Source: Gymnothorax reevesii
Lineage: Eukaryota > Chordata > Actinopteri > Anguilliformes > Muraenidae
Assembly (NCBI GenBank): GCA_029721435.1
Contig: CM056582.1
Coordinates: 38,026,611 to 38,090,610 of the forward strand
Reading direction: 5' to 3'
DNA: 64,000 nucleotides
In this document: piece after piece, positions 1 through 7,722 of the stretch
How positions within the stretch are numbered: the first letter of the stretch is position 1
Layout of the letters: each line of letters opens with the position of its first letter
Notes under the pieces: model-generated
Databases searched by the model: none
Seen by the model: the letters and a program-made list of their open reading frames with translations, nothing else
Told to the model about the DNA's origin: nothing
Translations under genes and position numbers: made by a program

Positions 1-309
1 ATCAATCCGAAGATCAGGGCCATGTTCGAATAGTGTTTTTTGTCACGGAAAGTGGCTAACTTCTAGAAAATGAGCTGGAAGTGTATACACGGCAGCCATG
101 AGAAGTGTATTCCAGTTTTGTAAATGTAAAGAAAAGGTGCTTCAATGCTTCCTAACGTATCACCTTTGACATAGGGTACACGAAACCATTCTTCATAAAA
201 ACAAAGGTGATAACGCCATCCAGCCATTCAGTGTGGCTGAACCATTTAAAGTGACGACCATCCATACGGGCAATCACAAAAAACAAAGGAACGTGATGGG
301 CAAGAATGG
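1..309. repeat. Unit U0, partial (right end only)
   Basis: Right-hand 309 bp of a unit cut by the window edge. It belongs to the part of the 510-bp segment that is missing from some other units, so the unit of which this is the end was of the full type. No tRNA lies in this piece. Confidence 0.95.
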
Positions 310-2965
310 CATGATCAAGTTGGCCAGTAAATGCATTGGATTGTCGTAGCAGCACGGTTGTCTTCCTTAGCCGTTTTGAATTCCCCTTTACACCTCTCCT
401 TTACCTCATGACATTATCCAATTGTGGATGAAGAAACGTTTATGGACATTAGAGCATATGATGTCATTTTTTGTCTATTCAAATTCTGCAGCAAAGTTAT
501 ATAACTTATCCTTTATATGCCATATGATTAGGTCACACGGTCAGGTTGAATTATACTAGTCCTTTAATTGAAGCTTCATGTTTTTTCAGGTTAATTTTTA
601 AGAAACAGCTGTCTACTTTTAAAATGCACACGCGTTAAAGTATTGTTAAGGGTCTCTTTAATCTTCTGAACCAAGGACTGACACCTTATCCATTCGATCA
701 CACAGTCAGTTTCCATGATGTCAGCTCCATAGAATTAAAAACAGTAAAATGGACGATGTCATGGAGTTGTGGGGATCTGAAGGGAGCTTAAAATGGCCAC
801 CCTTATTGATAAGAAAGTATTCCTATTGTGACACCTGAAAGGGAAGATCATAGAATTCCACAAAGGTTGGCCAGTATATACAAGCAGCATAGGTAGTTTC
901 ACTCAAGTCTGCCCACTCTTTGATGCAATTGTCAGTGCCCTTTTACTACAGTGTTTGAATTCTATGGATAGCTTAAGGGAGTGTCAGCAGACTTTTATAA
1001 TACTATCTTGTATTCACTATTGTCACAATAGGGACTTTAAGCAAGGGCGGATTTTGCGACGGCTACGGCACCCGGATATAGATCTGCACTCCGCTGATCG
1101 AGACTGAAGCCGTTGTGCCGGCGTTCTTTGCCGTAGCAGGCTGATCTACCATGGGGAAAGAACCAATCTCACGTGGCCACTACAACGCTTGGTTCAGGAG
1201 ATTGAAAATGTTTTCTATAATTGATTGTGACACACTAAACATTATGTGTTTCAGTGGACTTTTCACACAGACACAGGATACTGTGTAAATTTCGCTGAGT
1301 AAAACCATAGTGAACAATTTTCTGCTGCAGGCTATATTCTCCCCTCATCCCAGCATGGCATACGGTACTTAATTTCTCTACCCTATAAACATCTATATTT
1401 ACTCACATGTACATTAGTCTTTCTTCTACTGCTGTGCATGAAAAGTACACATATGATGTATATAAATGCATACTCCCATGCACTTTACCGTTCATTTACA
1501 CTCTGATTAGATGTGTGCTTTAATTGTCAAACTTTACGTCTTTTTAAAATTGAATTGTTCAAAGTAAAGTTTATTAAAAAGATGCACATTTCTTTTGGTT
1601 ATGCTCTGTTCCTGTACTTGGCATAATGACAATAAATTTGAATATTGTTATCAAATATTAACTGTTTCCCATTTCCCCTAAATCTATGACATCAACTCCT
1701 TTTGCTAGTGGGAGCAGAACAAATGAGCACTCACACTGAATTAACTACTTTGCTGACAAACCCTGATTAAAATCCACTTTTGTTTAAAGTCTCTGGTGGA
1801 TTTGACAGTGACAGCACCAGCACTTGAGACACTTTTTTCCAGGTGCCATAGGCATTGCAAAATCTGCCATTGTTGCTGGTCCTGATGAAATGCACATTTC
1901 CAACCACGAAGGGACTCGAACCCTCAGTCTTCTGATCTGAAGTCAGACGCCTTATCCATTAGGCCACATAGTCATTGCATGACAAGATTGACTCCTAACA
2001 GTGAGCTGTGAGACCTGACAGCGGTTGATCAGTGCCATGTCAAATAACCGCTGTCATGTTGAGTTAAACAGCCCTGTCATTGAAAAACTCTCATACTCAA
2101 TCACTCTCCAGATCCAAACTCAGGTGTTTCGACCGTATGGTCAGGCTGAGCAATGTTAGCCCCTTGACTGATGTTTGGTGAGTTTTTTTCTCAGATTTCA
2201 GTGTTAGTAACACCAGCAAGATGATATGAAAAAACACCACCATCACACAACTATGCAAAGACTCAAGTCCTCAATCTTTTGATCCGGAGTCAGAAAGCTC
2301 CTCCATTAGGTGTCCTTTCATATTAGGTGACATCATTGGGGTTGACTTATGTTATTCCCTTAAACAAAGCCTTGTGAGTGTTAGTTTCAAGTTTCTGTTG
2401 CAGAAACTGTGACCAAGTCGTGTTAACAAGTACCAGCTTAAAAGAAAGTTTTTGTCCGAGAAACAGCTGGCAAGTGACATTAAAAAGCACCAGCACTAAA
2501 CAACCATGAATGGTCTCCAACTGTCAGTCTTAATACTTGAGTCAACTAAATTATCCAATATTTGCCTGATGTATTAGTTCACATGGTCAGGTTGAGTTTT
2601 GCTTGTCCCTTGACAGTGGTTTTGTGAGTTTTGTCAAGGTTCTTTCTAAAACCGCAGCCAGATAACATGAAAAACCACGACCAGAAGACACTTATGAAGG
2701 GACTCAGATCCTCAATGTTCTGGCTCAAAGTCAGAAACCTCACCTATTAGTTTGCTTTCATACATTACTACTACTATGTTACATTCAAAAGCTCTGTTAT
2801 TGAACAAGGTATGCTCAATTACCTTATCCAAAATCAGGTGCCCTGTGTATCGGACCGTAAAAAACAGCTTGCAAATGATATAAACACAAGTGTCCAACAA
2901 GCAAGAAGGGACTAAAGTCCTTCGTCTTCAGATCCGTAGTCAGGAATTTCTCCATTAGGGGCCCT
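310..2965. repeat. Unit U1 (2,656 bp, short type)
   Basis: Lacks the terminal 510 bp; its last bases join directly to the start of U2. Most of the unit matches U7 (shared variants near 581, 1650 and 1890, and the TCA anticodon), but U7 is full length. Its last few hundred bases carry the substitution at 2893 found only in the short units U4 and U11, so it looks like a mosaic. Confidence 0.95.
1901..1973 (-). tRNA. tRNA-Arg-derived copy with anticodon TCA (U1)
   Basis: 73 nt that fold as a full cloverleaf: acceptor stem of seven pairs (three G-U wobbles), D-arm GCCT/AGGC, anticodon stem TCTGA/TCAGA, T-arm GAGGG/CCCTT with loop TTCGAGT, discriminator G. The A box TGGCCTAATGG and B box GGTTCGAGTCC, the internal RNA polymerase III promoter, are intact. 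The loop reads CTTCAGA, so the anticodon is TCA instead of the TCG of sister copies; paired with codons this faces UGA. C35, A20 and the rest of the arginine-type body are retained. Whether it is transcribed or charged cannot be told; it may be a decaying copy. Confidence 0.8.
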
Positions 2966-2966
2966 C
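2965..2966. other. 510-bp deletion junction, U1/U2
   Basis: GGGGCCCT runs directly into CATGATCAAG. Compared with a full unit the bases on each side differ at the breakpoint, so there is no microhomology to slide the junction. Confidence 0.9.
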
Positions 2967-3125
2967 ATGATCAAGTTGGCCAGTAAATGCATTGGATTGT
3001 CGTAGCAGCACGGTTGTCTTCCTTAGCCGTTTTGAATTCCCCTTTACACCTCTCCTTTACCTCATGACATTATCCAATTGTGGATGAAGAAACGTTTATG
3101 GACATTAGAGCATATGATGTCATTT
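2966..3125. other. Left part of reference unit, nothing assigned
   Basis: AT-rich sequence with no gene or repeat I recognise. The 8-mer at 3115-3122 is TGATGTCA here and the palindrome TGACGTCA in about 60% of other units. Confidence 0.6.
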
Positions 3126-3199
3126 TTTGTCTATTCAAATTCTGCAGCAAAGTTATATAACTTATCCTTTATATGCCATATGATTAGGTCACACGGTCA
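3126..3199 (-). pseudogene. Decayed tRNA-like relic s1 (U2)
   Basis: Aligns without gaps to the anticodon and D-arm half of the tRNA-Arg locus up to CTTATCC, then has an insertion of about 12 bp before ATTAGGTCACACGGTCA, which matches the tRNA 5' end and flank. The same insertion point is occupied in relic s5. The T-arm side is barely recognisable. Confidence 0.5.
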
Positions 3200-3303
3200 G
3201 GCTGAATTATACTAGTCCTTTAATTGAAACCTCATGTTTTTTCAGGTTAATTTTTAAGAAACAGCTGTCTACTTTTAAAATGCACACGCGTTAAAGTATT
3301 GTT

Positions 3304-3364
3304 AAGGGTCTCTTTAATCTTCTGAACCAAGGACTGACACCTTATCCATTCGATCACACAGTCA
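3304..3364 (-). pseudogene. Decayed tRNA-like relic s2 (U2)
   Basis: Plus-strand text has the order of the tRNA locus: AATCTTCTGA, then GACTGACACCTTATCCATT, then CACAGTCAG, as in the live gene. About 60 bp, too diverged to fold. Confidence 0.55.
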
Positions 3365-3445
3365 GTTTCCATGATGTCAGCTCCATAGAATTAAAAACAG
3401 TAAAATGGACGATGTCATGGAGTTGTGGGGATCTGAAGGGAGCTT
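3365..3445. repeat. Imperfect inverted repeat around a dyad (U2)
   Basis: CCATGATGTC near 3366 is roughly complementary to GATGTCATGG near 3410, with about 30 bp between. No gene is seen here. Could be chance. Confidence 0.3.
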
Positions 3446-3711
3446 AAAATGGCCACCCTTATTGATAAGAAAGTATTCCTATTGTGACACCTGAAAGGGA
3501 AGATCATAGAATTCCACAAAGGTTGGCCAGTATATACAAGCAGCATAGGTAGTTTCACTCAAGTCTGCCCACTCTTTGATGCAATTGTCAGTGCCCTTTT
3601 ACTACAGCGTTTGAATTCTATGGATAGCTTAAGGGAGTGTCAGCAGACTTTTATAATACTATCTTGTATTCACTATTGTCACAATAGGGACTTTAAGCAA
3701 GGGCGGATTTT
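3446..3711. mobile_element. Fold-back (MITE-like) element with ~35-40-bp imperfect TIRs
   Basis: The left arm (AAAATGGCCACCCTT, a spacer, then AAAGTATTCCTATTGTGAC) is complementary to the right arm (GTCACAATAGGGACTTT, a short spacer, AAGGGCGGATTTT) with a few mismatches and small gaps. The arms enclose about 190 bp with no open reading frame of note. The size and long terminal inverted repeats fit a non-autonomous DNA transposon, but I see no clear target-site duplication, so the family is unassigned. Present at the same place in every unit (790-1055 in U1), hence inserted before amplification. Confidence 0.5.
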
Positions 3712-3800
3712 GCGACGGCTACGGCACCCGGATATAGATCTGCACTCCGCTGATCGAGACTGAAGCCGTTGTGCCGGCGTTCTTTGCCGTAGCAGGCTGA
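3712..3800. other. GC- and CpG-rich island with an 8-bp stem
   Basis: A stretch much richer in GC and CpG than the rest of the unit. GCTACGGC (3718-3725) is perfectly complementary to GCCGTAGC (3786-3793), enclosing 60 bp. The ends on the minus strand faintly recall the terminal helix of 5S rRNA, but the interior does not match well enough to call it. Almost invariant across units except one C/T site. Confidence 0.5.
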
Positions 3801-3926
3801 TCTACCATGGGGAAAGAACCAATCTCACGTGGCCACTACAACGCTTGGTTCAGGAGATTGAAAATGTTTTCTATAATTGATTGTGACACACTAAACATTA
3901 TGTGTTTCAGTGGACTTTTCACACAG

Positions 3927-3942
3927 ACACAGGATACTGTGT
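3927..3942. repeat. Short hairpin ACACAG-GATA-CTGTGT
   Basis: Perfect six-base arms around a four-base loop, followed by AAATTTC. Conserved in all units; no function apparent. The surrounding stretch 3801-3995 contains nothing else I recognise. Confidence 0.4.
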
Positions 3943-3995
3943 AAATTTCGCTGAGTAAAACCATAGTGAACAATTTTCTGCTGCAGGCTATATTC

Positions 3996-4301
3996 TCCCC
4001 TCATCCCAGCATGGCATACGGTACTTAATTTCTCTACCCTATAAACATCTATATTTACTCACATGTACATTAGTCTTTCTTCTACTGCTGTGCATGAAAA
4101 GTACACATATGATGTATATAAATGCATACTCCCATGCACTTTACCGTTCATTTACACTCTGATTAGATGTGTGCTTTAATTGTCAAACTTTACGTCTTTT
4201 TAAAATTGAATTGTTCAAAGTAAAGTTTATTAAAAAGATGCACATTTCTTTTGGTTATGCTCTGTTCCTGTACTTGGCATAATGACAATAAATTTGAATA
4301 T
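3996..4301 (+). mobile_element. LINE 3' tail, L2/CR1-like
   Basis: The right part reads TGCACTTTACCGTTCATTT, then CACTCTGATTAGATG, then after an insert CATTTCTTTTGGTTATG, CTGTACTTGGCATAATGAC and AATAAATTTGAAT. This order of motifs, ending in ATGACAATAAA followed by TTGAAT, is what I recall of 3' untranslated ends of L2/CR1-clade LINEs in fish. No reverse transcriptase sequence is present, so it is a truncated copy. The left limit is uncertain. Confidence 0.45.
4185..4228. repeat. 44-bp inverted-repeat insert inside the LINE tail
   Basis: AAACTTTAC (4185-4193) is the exact reverse complement of GTAAAGTTT (4220-4228), around 26 bp of AT-rich sequence. It interrupts the LINE-like motif order between the AGATG and CATTTC blocks, which suggests a small insertion. 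Confidence 0.4.
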
Positions 4302-4556
4302 TGTAATCAAATATTAACTGTTTCCCATTTCCCCTAAATCTATGACATCAACTCCTTTTGCTAGTGGGAGCAGAACAAATGAGCACTCACACTGAATTAA
4401 CTACTTTGCTGACAAACCCTGATTAAAATCCACTTTTGTTTAAAGTCTCTGGTGGATTTGACAGTGACAGCACCAGCACTTGAGACACTTTTTTCCAGGT
4501 GCCATAGGCATTGCAAAATCAGCCATTGTTGCTGTTCCAGATGAAATGCACATTTC
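4302..4556. other. Spacer between LINE tail and tRNA (U2)
   Basis: No gene seen. This stretch and the tRNA hold a large share of the between-unit substitutions, and the 9-bp duplication of U5 and U12 falls here. Confidence 0.6.
4515..4518 (-). terminator. Possible Pol III terminator (TTTT) for the U2 tRNA
   Basis: Reading the minus strand beyond the tRNA 3' end at 4557, the first run of four T residues lies 39-42 nt downstream. Four T is the minimum signal for vertebrate RNA polymerase III. It is conserved in the other units at the same distance (for example 1859-1862). A trailer of this length is long for a tRNA, which would fit inefficient expression. Confidence 0.45.
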
Positions 4557-4629
4557 CGACCACGAAGGGACTCGAACCCTCAGTCTTCTGATCCGAAGTC
4601 AGACGCCTTATCCATTAGGCCACATAGTC
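4557..4629 (-). tRNA. tRNA-Arg(TCG), intact (U2)
   Basis: Full 73-nt cloverleaf with no mismatch; loop CTTCGGA gives anticodon TCG, which decodes CGA and by wobble CGG. It is the only copy whose first acceptor pair is G1-C72; the others have G1-U72. No intron and no encoded CCA, as expected for a eukaryotic nuclear tRNA. A and B boxes match consensus. The first T run on the transcribed strand lies about 40 nt beyond the mature 3' end. Best candidate in the window for an active gene. Confidence 0.92.
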
Positions 4630-4699
4630 ATTGCATGACAAGATTGACTCCTAACAGTGAGCTGAGAGACCTGACAGCGGTTGATCAGTGCCATGTCAA

Positions 4700-4806
4700 A
4701 TAACCGCTGTCATGTTGAGTTAAACAGCCCTGTCATTGAAAAACTCTCATACTCAATCACTCTCCAGATCCAAACTCAGGTGTTTCGACCGTATGGTCAG
4801 GCTGAG
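4700..4806 (-). pseudogene. Highly decayed module s3 (U2)
   Basis: Paralogous to 5423-5521: both contain CATG/TATGTT, then CTGTCATTGAA or CTGTTATTGAA, then CTCAAT, TCCA, TCAGGTG and CGACCGTA or GGACCGTA in order. The tRNA core itself is hardly visible. Confidence 0.35.
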
Positions 4807-4907
4807 CAATGTTAGCCCCTTGACTGATGTTTGGTGAGTTTTTTTCTCAGATTTCAGTGTTAGTAACACCAGCAAGATGATATGAAAAAACACCACCATC
4901 ACACAAC

Positions 4908-4975
4908 TATGCAAAGACTCAAGTCCTCAATCTTTTGATCCGGAGTCAGAAAGCTCCTCCATTAGGTGTCCTTTC
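4908..4975 (-). pseudogene. Decayed tRNA-Arg relic s4 (U2)
   Basis: On the minus strand it retains CACCTAATGGA (A-box region), CTGACTCCGGATCA (anticodon region, CCG at the anticodon place) and GATTGAGGACTTGAGTC (variable loop and T-arm). D-stem and T-stem pairing are lost. It is among the best preserved relics, at offset 354 bp from the live gene. Confidence 0.65.
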
Positions 4976-5157
4976 ATATTAGGTGACATCATTGGGGTTG
5001 ACTTATGTTATTCCCTTAAACAAAGCCTTGTGAGTGTTAGTTTCAAGTTTCTGTTGCAGAAACTGTGACCAAGTCGTGTTAACAAGTACCAGCTTAAAAG
5101 AAAGTTTTTGTCCGAGAAACAGCTGGCAAGTGACATTAAAAAGCACCAGCACTAAAC

Positions 5158-5244
5158 AACCATGAATGGTCTCCAACTGTCAGTCTTAATACTTGAGTCA
5201 ACTAAATTATCCAATATTTGCCTGATGTATTAGTTCACATGGTC
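5158..5244 (-). pseudogene. Decayed tRNA-Arg relic s5 with D-loop insertion (U2)
   Basis: AACCATGAATGGTCTCCAAC, CTGTCAGTCTTAATACTTGA, AAATTATCCA and ATTAGTTCACATGGTCAGG follow the live locus position by position except for a 12-bp insertion after TATCCA. The flanking text to its right (AGGTTGAGTTTTGCTTGTCC) resembles that right of s1. Confidence 0.6.
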
Positions 5245-5346
5245 AGGTTGAGTTTTGCTTGTCCCTTGACAGTGGTTTTGTGAGTTTTGTCAAGGTTCTT
5301 TCTAAAACCGCAGCCAGATAACATGAAAAACCACGACCAGAAGACA

Positions 5347-5416
5347 CTTATGAAGGGACTCAGATCCTCAATGTTCTGGCTCAAAGTCAGAAACCTCACC
5401 TATTAGTTTGCTTTCA
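5347..5416 (-). pseudogene. Decayed tRNA-Arg relic s6 (U2)
   Basis: Keeps TGAAGGGACTCAGATCCTCA (T-arm and variable loop), CTGGCTCAAAGTCAGA (anticodon arm) and CACCTATTAG (D-arm). No fold. It lies partly within a 62-codon open frame that I regard as spurious. Confidence 0.6.
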
Positions 5417-5550
5417 TACATTACTACTACTATGTTACATTCAAAAGCTCTGTTATTGAACAAGGTATGCTCAATTACCTTATCCAAAATCAGGTGCCCT
5501 GTGTATCGGACCGTAAAAAACAGCTTGCAAATGATATAAACACAAGTGTC

Positions 5551-5621
5551 AAACAAGCAAGAAGGGACTAAAGTCCTTCGTCTTCAGATCCGTAGTCAGG
5601 AATTTCTCCATTAGGGGCCCT
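5551..5621 (-). pseudogene. Decayed tRNA-Arg relic s7 (U2)
   Basis: GAAGGGACTAAAGTCC, then TCTTCAGATCCGTAGTCAG and CTCCATTAGG keep the spacing of the live gene. The 510-bp deletion of the short units begins at the base just right of this relic. Confidence 0.65.
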
Positions 5622-6131
5622 TCATATTAGGTAACATCATATGACTGAATTGCTTTATTGTCATGAAGAAAAGGTTCCAAGTTCTTTAACTGCTTTCTTT
5701 TGACGAAACAGCTACCAGTTCATATTAACAAGCACCAACTTTAAAGAAAGTTTTTATGTAGGAAATACCGCAAGATACATTAACAAGCACCCCCATGAAA
5801 CACCCTTGAAGGTTCTCCAACAATCAATCCGAAGATCAGGGCCATGTTGGAATAGTGTTTTTTGTCACGGAAAGTGGCTAACTTCTAGAAAATGAGCTGG
5901 AAGTGTATACACGGCAGCCATGAGAAGTGTATTCCAGTTTTGTAAATGTAAAGAAAAGGTGCTTCAATGCTTCCTAACGTATCACCTTTGACATAGGGTA
6001 CACGAAACCATTCTTCATAAAAACAAAGGTGATAACGCCATCCAGCCATTCAGTGTGGCTGAACCATTTAAAGTGACGACCATCCATACGGGCAATCACA
6101 AAAAACAAAGGAACGTGATGGGCAAGAATGG
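5622..6131. repeat. 510-bp segment absent from U1, U4 and U11
   Basis: Present in 18 units or part-units and cleanly missing at 2965/2966, 11954/11955 and 33615/33616 with the same junction. The left half is paralogous to 4965-5180 (shared TTCATATTAGGT, ACATCAT, TTAACAAG, AAAGAAAGTTTTT, AAGCACC), showing an internal duplication of about 640 bp period. The right half is unassigned sequence. Confidence 0.85.
5800..5842 (-). pseudogene. Truncated tRNA-like relic s8 (U2)
   Basis: Only the T-arm and anticodon side remain: CTTGAAGGTTCTCCAAC, then CAATCCGAAGATCAGGGCC. The 5' half of the tRNA is gone. Lies in the deletable segment. Confidence 0.5.
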
Positions 6132-6280
6132 CATGATCAAGTTGGCCAGTAAATGCATTGGATTGTCGTAGCAGCACGGTTGTCTTCCTTAGCCGTTTTG
6201 AATTCCCCTTTACACCTCTCCTTTACCTCATGACATTATCCAATTGTGGTTGAAGAAACGTTTATGGACATTAGAGCATA

Positions 6281-6288
6281 TGACGTCA
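6281..6288. promoter_or_regulatory. CRE-like palindrome TGACGTCA (U3)
   Basis: Exact match to the ATF/CREB consensus site. Found in U3, U4, U6, U8, U10, U11, U13 and U16-U21; the other units have TGATGTCA, a CpG-to-TpG change. No promoter is identified near it, so regulatory use is only a possibility. Confidence 0.25.
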
Positions 6289-7722
6289 TTTTTTGTCTAT
6301 TCAAATTCTGCAGCAAAGTTATATAACTTATCCTTTATATGCCATATGATTAGGTCACACGGTCAGGCTGAATTATACTAGTCCTTTAATTGAAACCTCA
6401 TGTTTTTTCAGGTTAATTTTTAAGAAACAGCTGTCTACTTTTAAAATGCACACGCGTTAAAGTATTGTTAAGGGTCTCTTTAATCTTCTGAACCAAGGAC
6501 TGACACCTTATCCATTTGATCACACAGTCAGTTTCCATGATGTCAGCTCCATAGAATTAAAAACAGTAAAATGGACGATGTCATGGAGTTGTGGGGATCT
6601 GAAGGGAGCTTAAAATGGCCACCCTTATTGATAAGAAAGTATTCCTATTGTGACACCTGAAAGGGAAGATCATAGAATTCCACAAAGGTTGGCCAGTATA
6701 TACAAGCAGCATAGGTAGTTTCACTCAAGTCTGCCCACTCTTTGATGCAATTGTCAGTGCCCTTTTACTACAGTGTTTGAATTCTATGTATAGCTTAAGG
6801 GAGTGTCAGCAGTCTTTTATAATACTATCTTGTATTCACTATTGACACAATAGGGACTTTAAGCAAGGGCGGATTTTGCGACGGCTACGGCACCCGGATA
6901 TAGATCTGCACTCCGCTGATCGAGACTGAAGCCGTTGTGCTGGCGTTCTTTGCCGTAGCAGGCTGATCTACCATGGGGAAAGAACCAATCTCACGTGGCC
7001 ACTACAACGCTTGGTTCAGGAGATTGAAAATGTTTTCTATAATTGATTGTGACACACTAAACATTATGTGTTTCAGTGGACTTTTCACACAGACACAGGA
7101 TACTGTGTAAATTTCGCTGAGTAAAACCATATGGAACAATTTTCTGCTGCAGGCTATATTCTCCCCTCATCCCAGCATGGCATACGGTACTTAATTTCTC
7201 TACCCTATAAACATCTATATTTACTCACATGTACATTAGTCTTTCTTCTACTGCTGTGCATGAAAAGTACACATATGATGTATATAAATACACACTCCCA
7301 TGCACTTTACCATTCATTCACACTCTGATTAGATGTGTGCTTTAATTGTCAAACTTTACGTCTTTTTAAAATTGAATTGTTCAAAGTAAAGTTTATTAAA
7401 AAGATGCACATTTCTTTTGGTTATGCTCTGGTCCTGTACTTGGCATAATGACAATAAATTTGAATATTGTAATCAAATATTAACTGTTTCCCATTTCCCC
7501 TAAATCTATGACATCTACTCCTTTTGCCAGTGGGAGCAGGACAAATGAGCACTCACACTGAATTAACTACTTTGCTGACAAACCCTGATTAAAATCCACT
7601 TTTGTTTAAAGTCTCTGCTGGATTTGACAGTGACAGCACCAGCACTTGAGACACTTTTTTCCAGGTGCCATAGGCATTGCAAAATCTGCCATTGTTGCTG
7701 GTCCAGATGAAATGCATAATTC

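Larger units (their letters stand above)
2966..6131. repeat. Unit U2 (3,166 bp, full; reference unit)
   Basis: Full-length unit used here to describe the internal features. Like U5 and U12, which also follow a short unit, it combines TGATGTCA at its 5' part with the C-type variants near 3200. It holds an intact tRNA-Arg(TCG) copy, the only one with a G1-C72 pair. Confidence 0.95.

Noticed and set aside
152..355. 67-codon minus-strand open frame repeated in all full units
   Set aside because: It starts from GTG, is preceded by in-frame stops, has no recognisable domain and lies partly in a segment freely lost from some units. Its conservation is only that of the repeat.
1901..1973. Selenocysteine tRNA, because of the UCA anticodon
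   Set aside because: The acceptor, D and variable arms have ordinary lengths for tRNA-Arg, and sister copies with TCG differ by one base.
3712..3800. 5S rRNA gene
   Set aside because: Only the ends resemble the terminal helix; length and internal control region do not match.
5368..5556. 62-codon minus-strand open frame in every unit
   Set aside because: It overlaps tRNA relics s6 and s7 and their linker, has no domain and no longer context. Sequence constancy reflects recent amplification.
4908..5621. Additional functional tRNA genes at the relic positions
   Set aside because: Motif order is kept but D, anticodon and T stems do not pair and B boxes are altered.
4557..5842. tRNA-derived SINE cluster
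   Set aside because: The modules are in one orientation, in tandem, without visible A-rich tails or target-site duplications, so tandem amplification fits better; not fully excluded.
7131..7328. 65-codon plus-strand open frame in five units
   Set aside because: It exists only where AGTG became ATGG, creating a start codon within the LINE-like tail; absent in most units.
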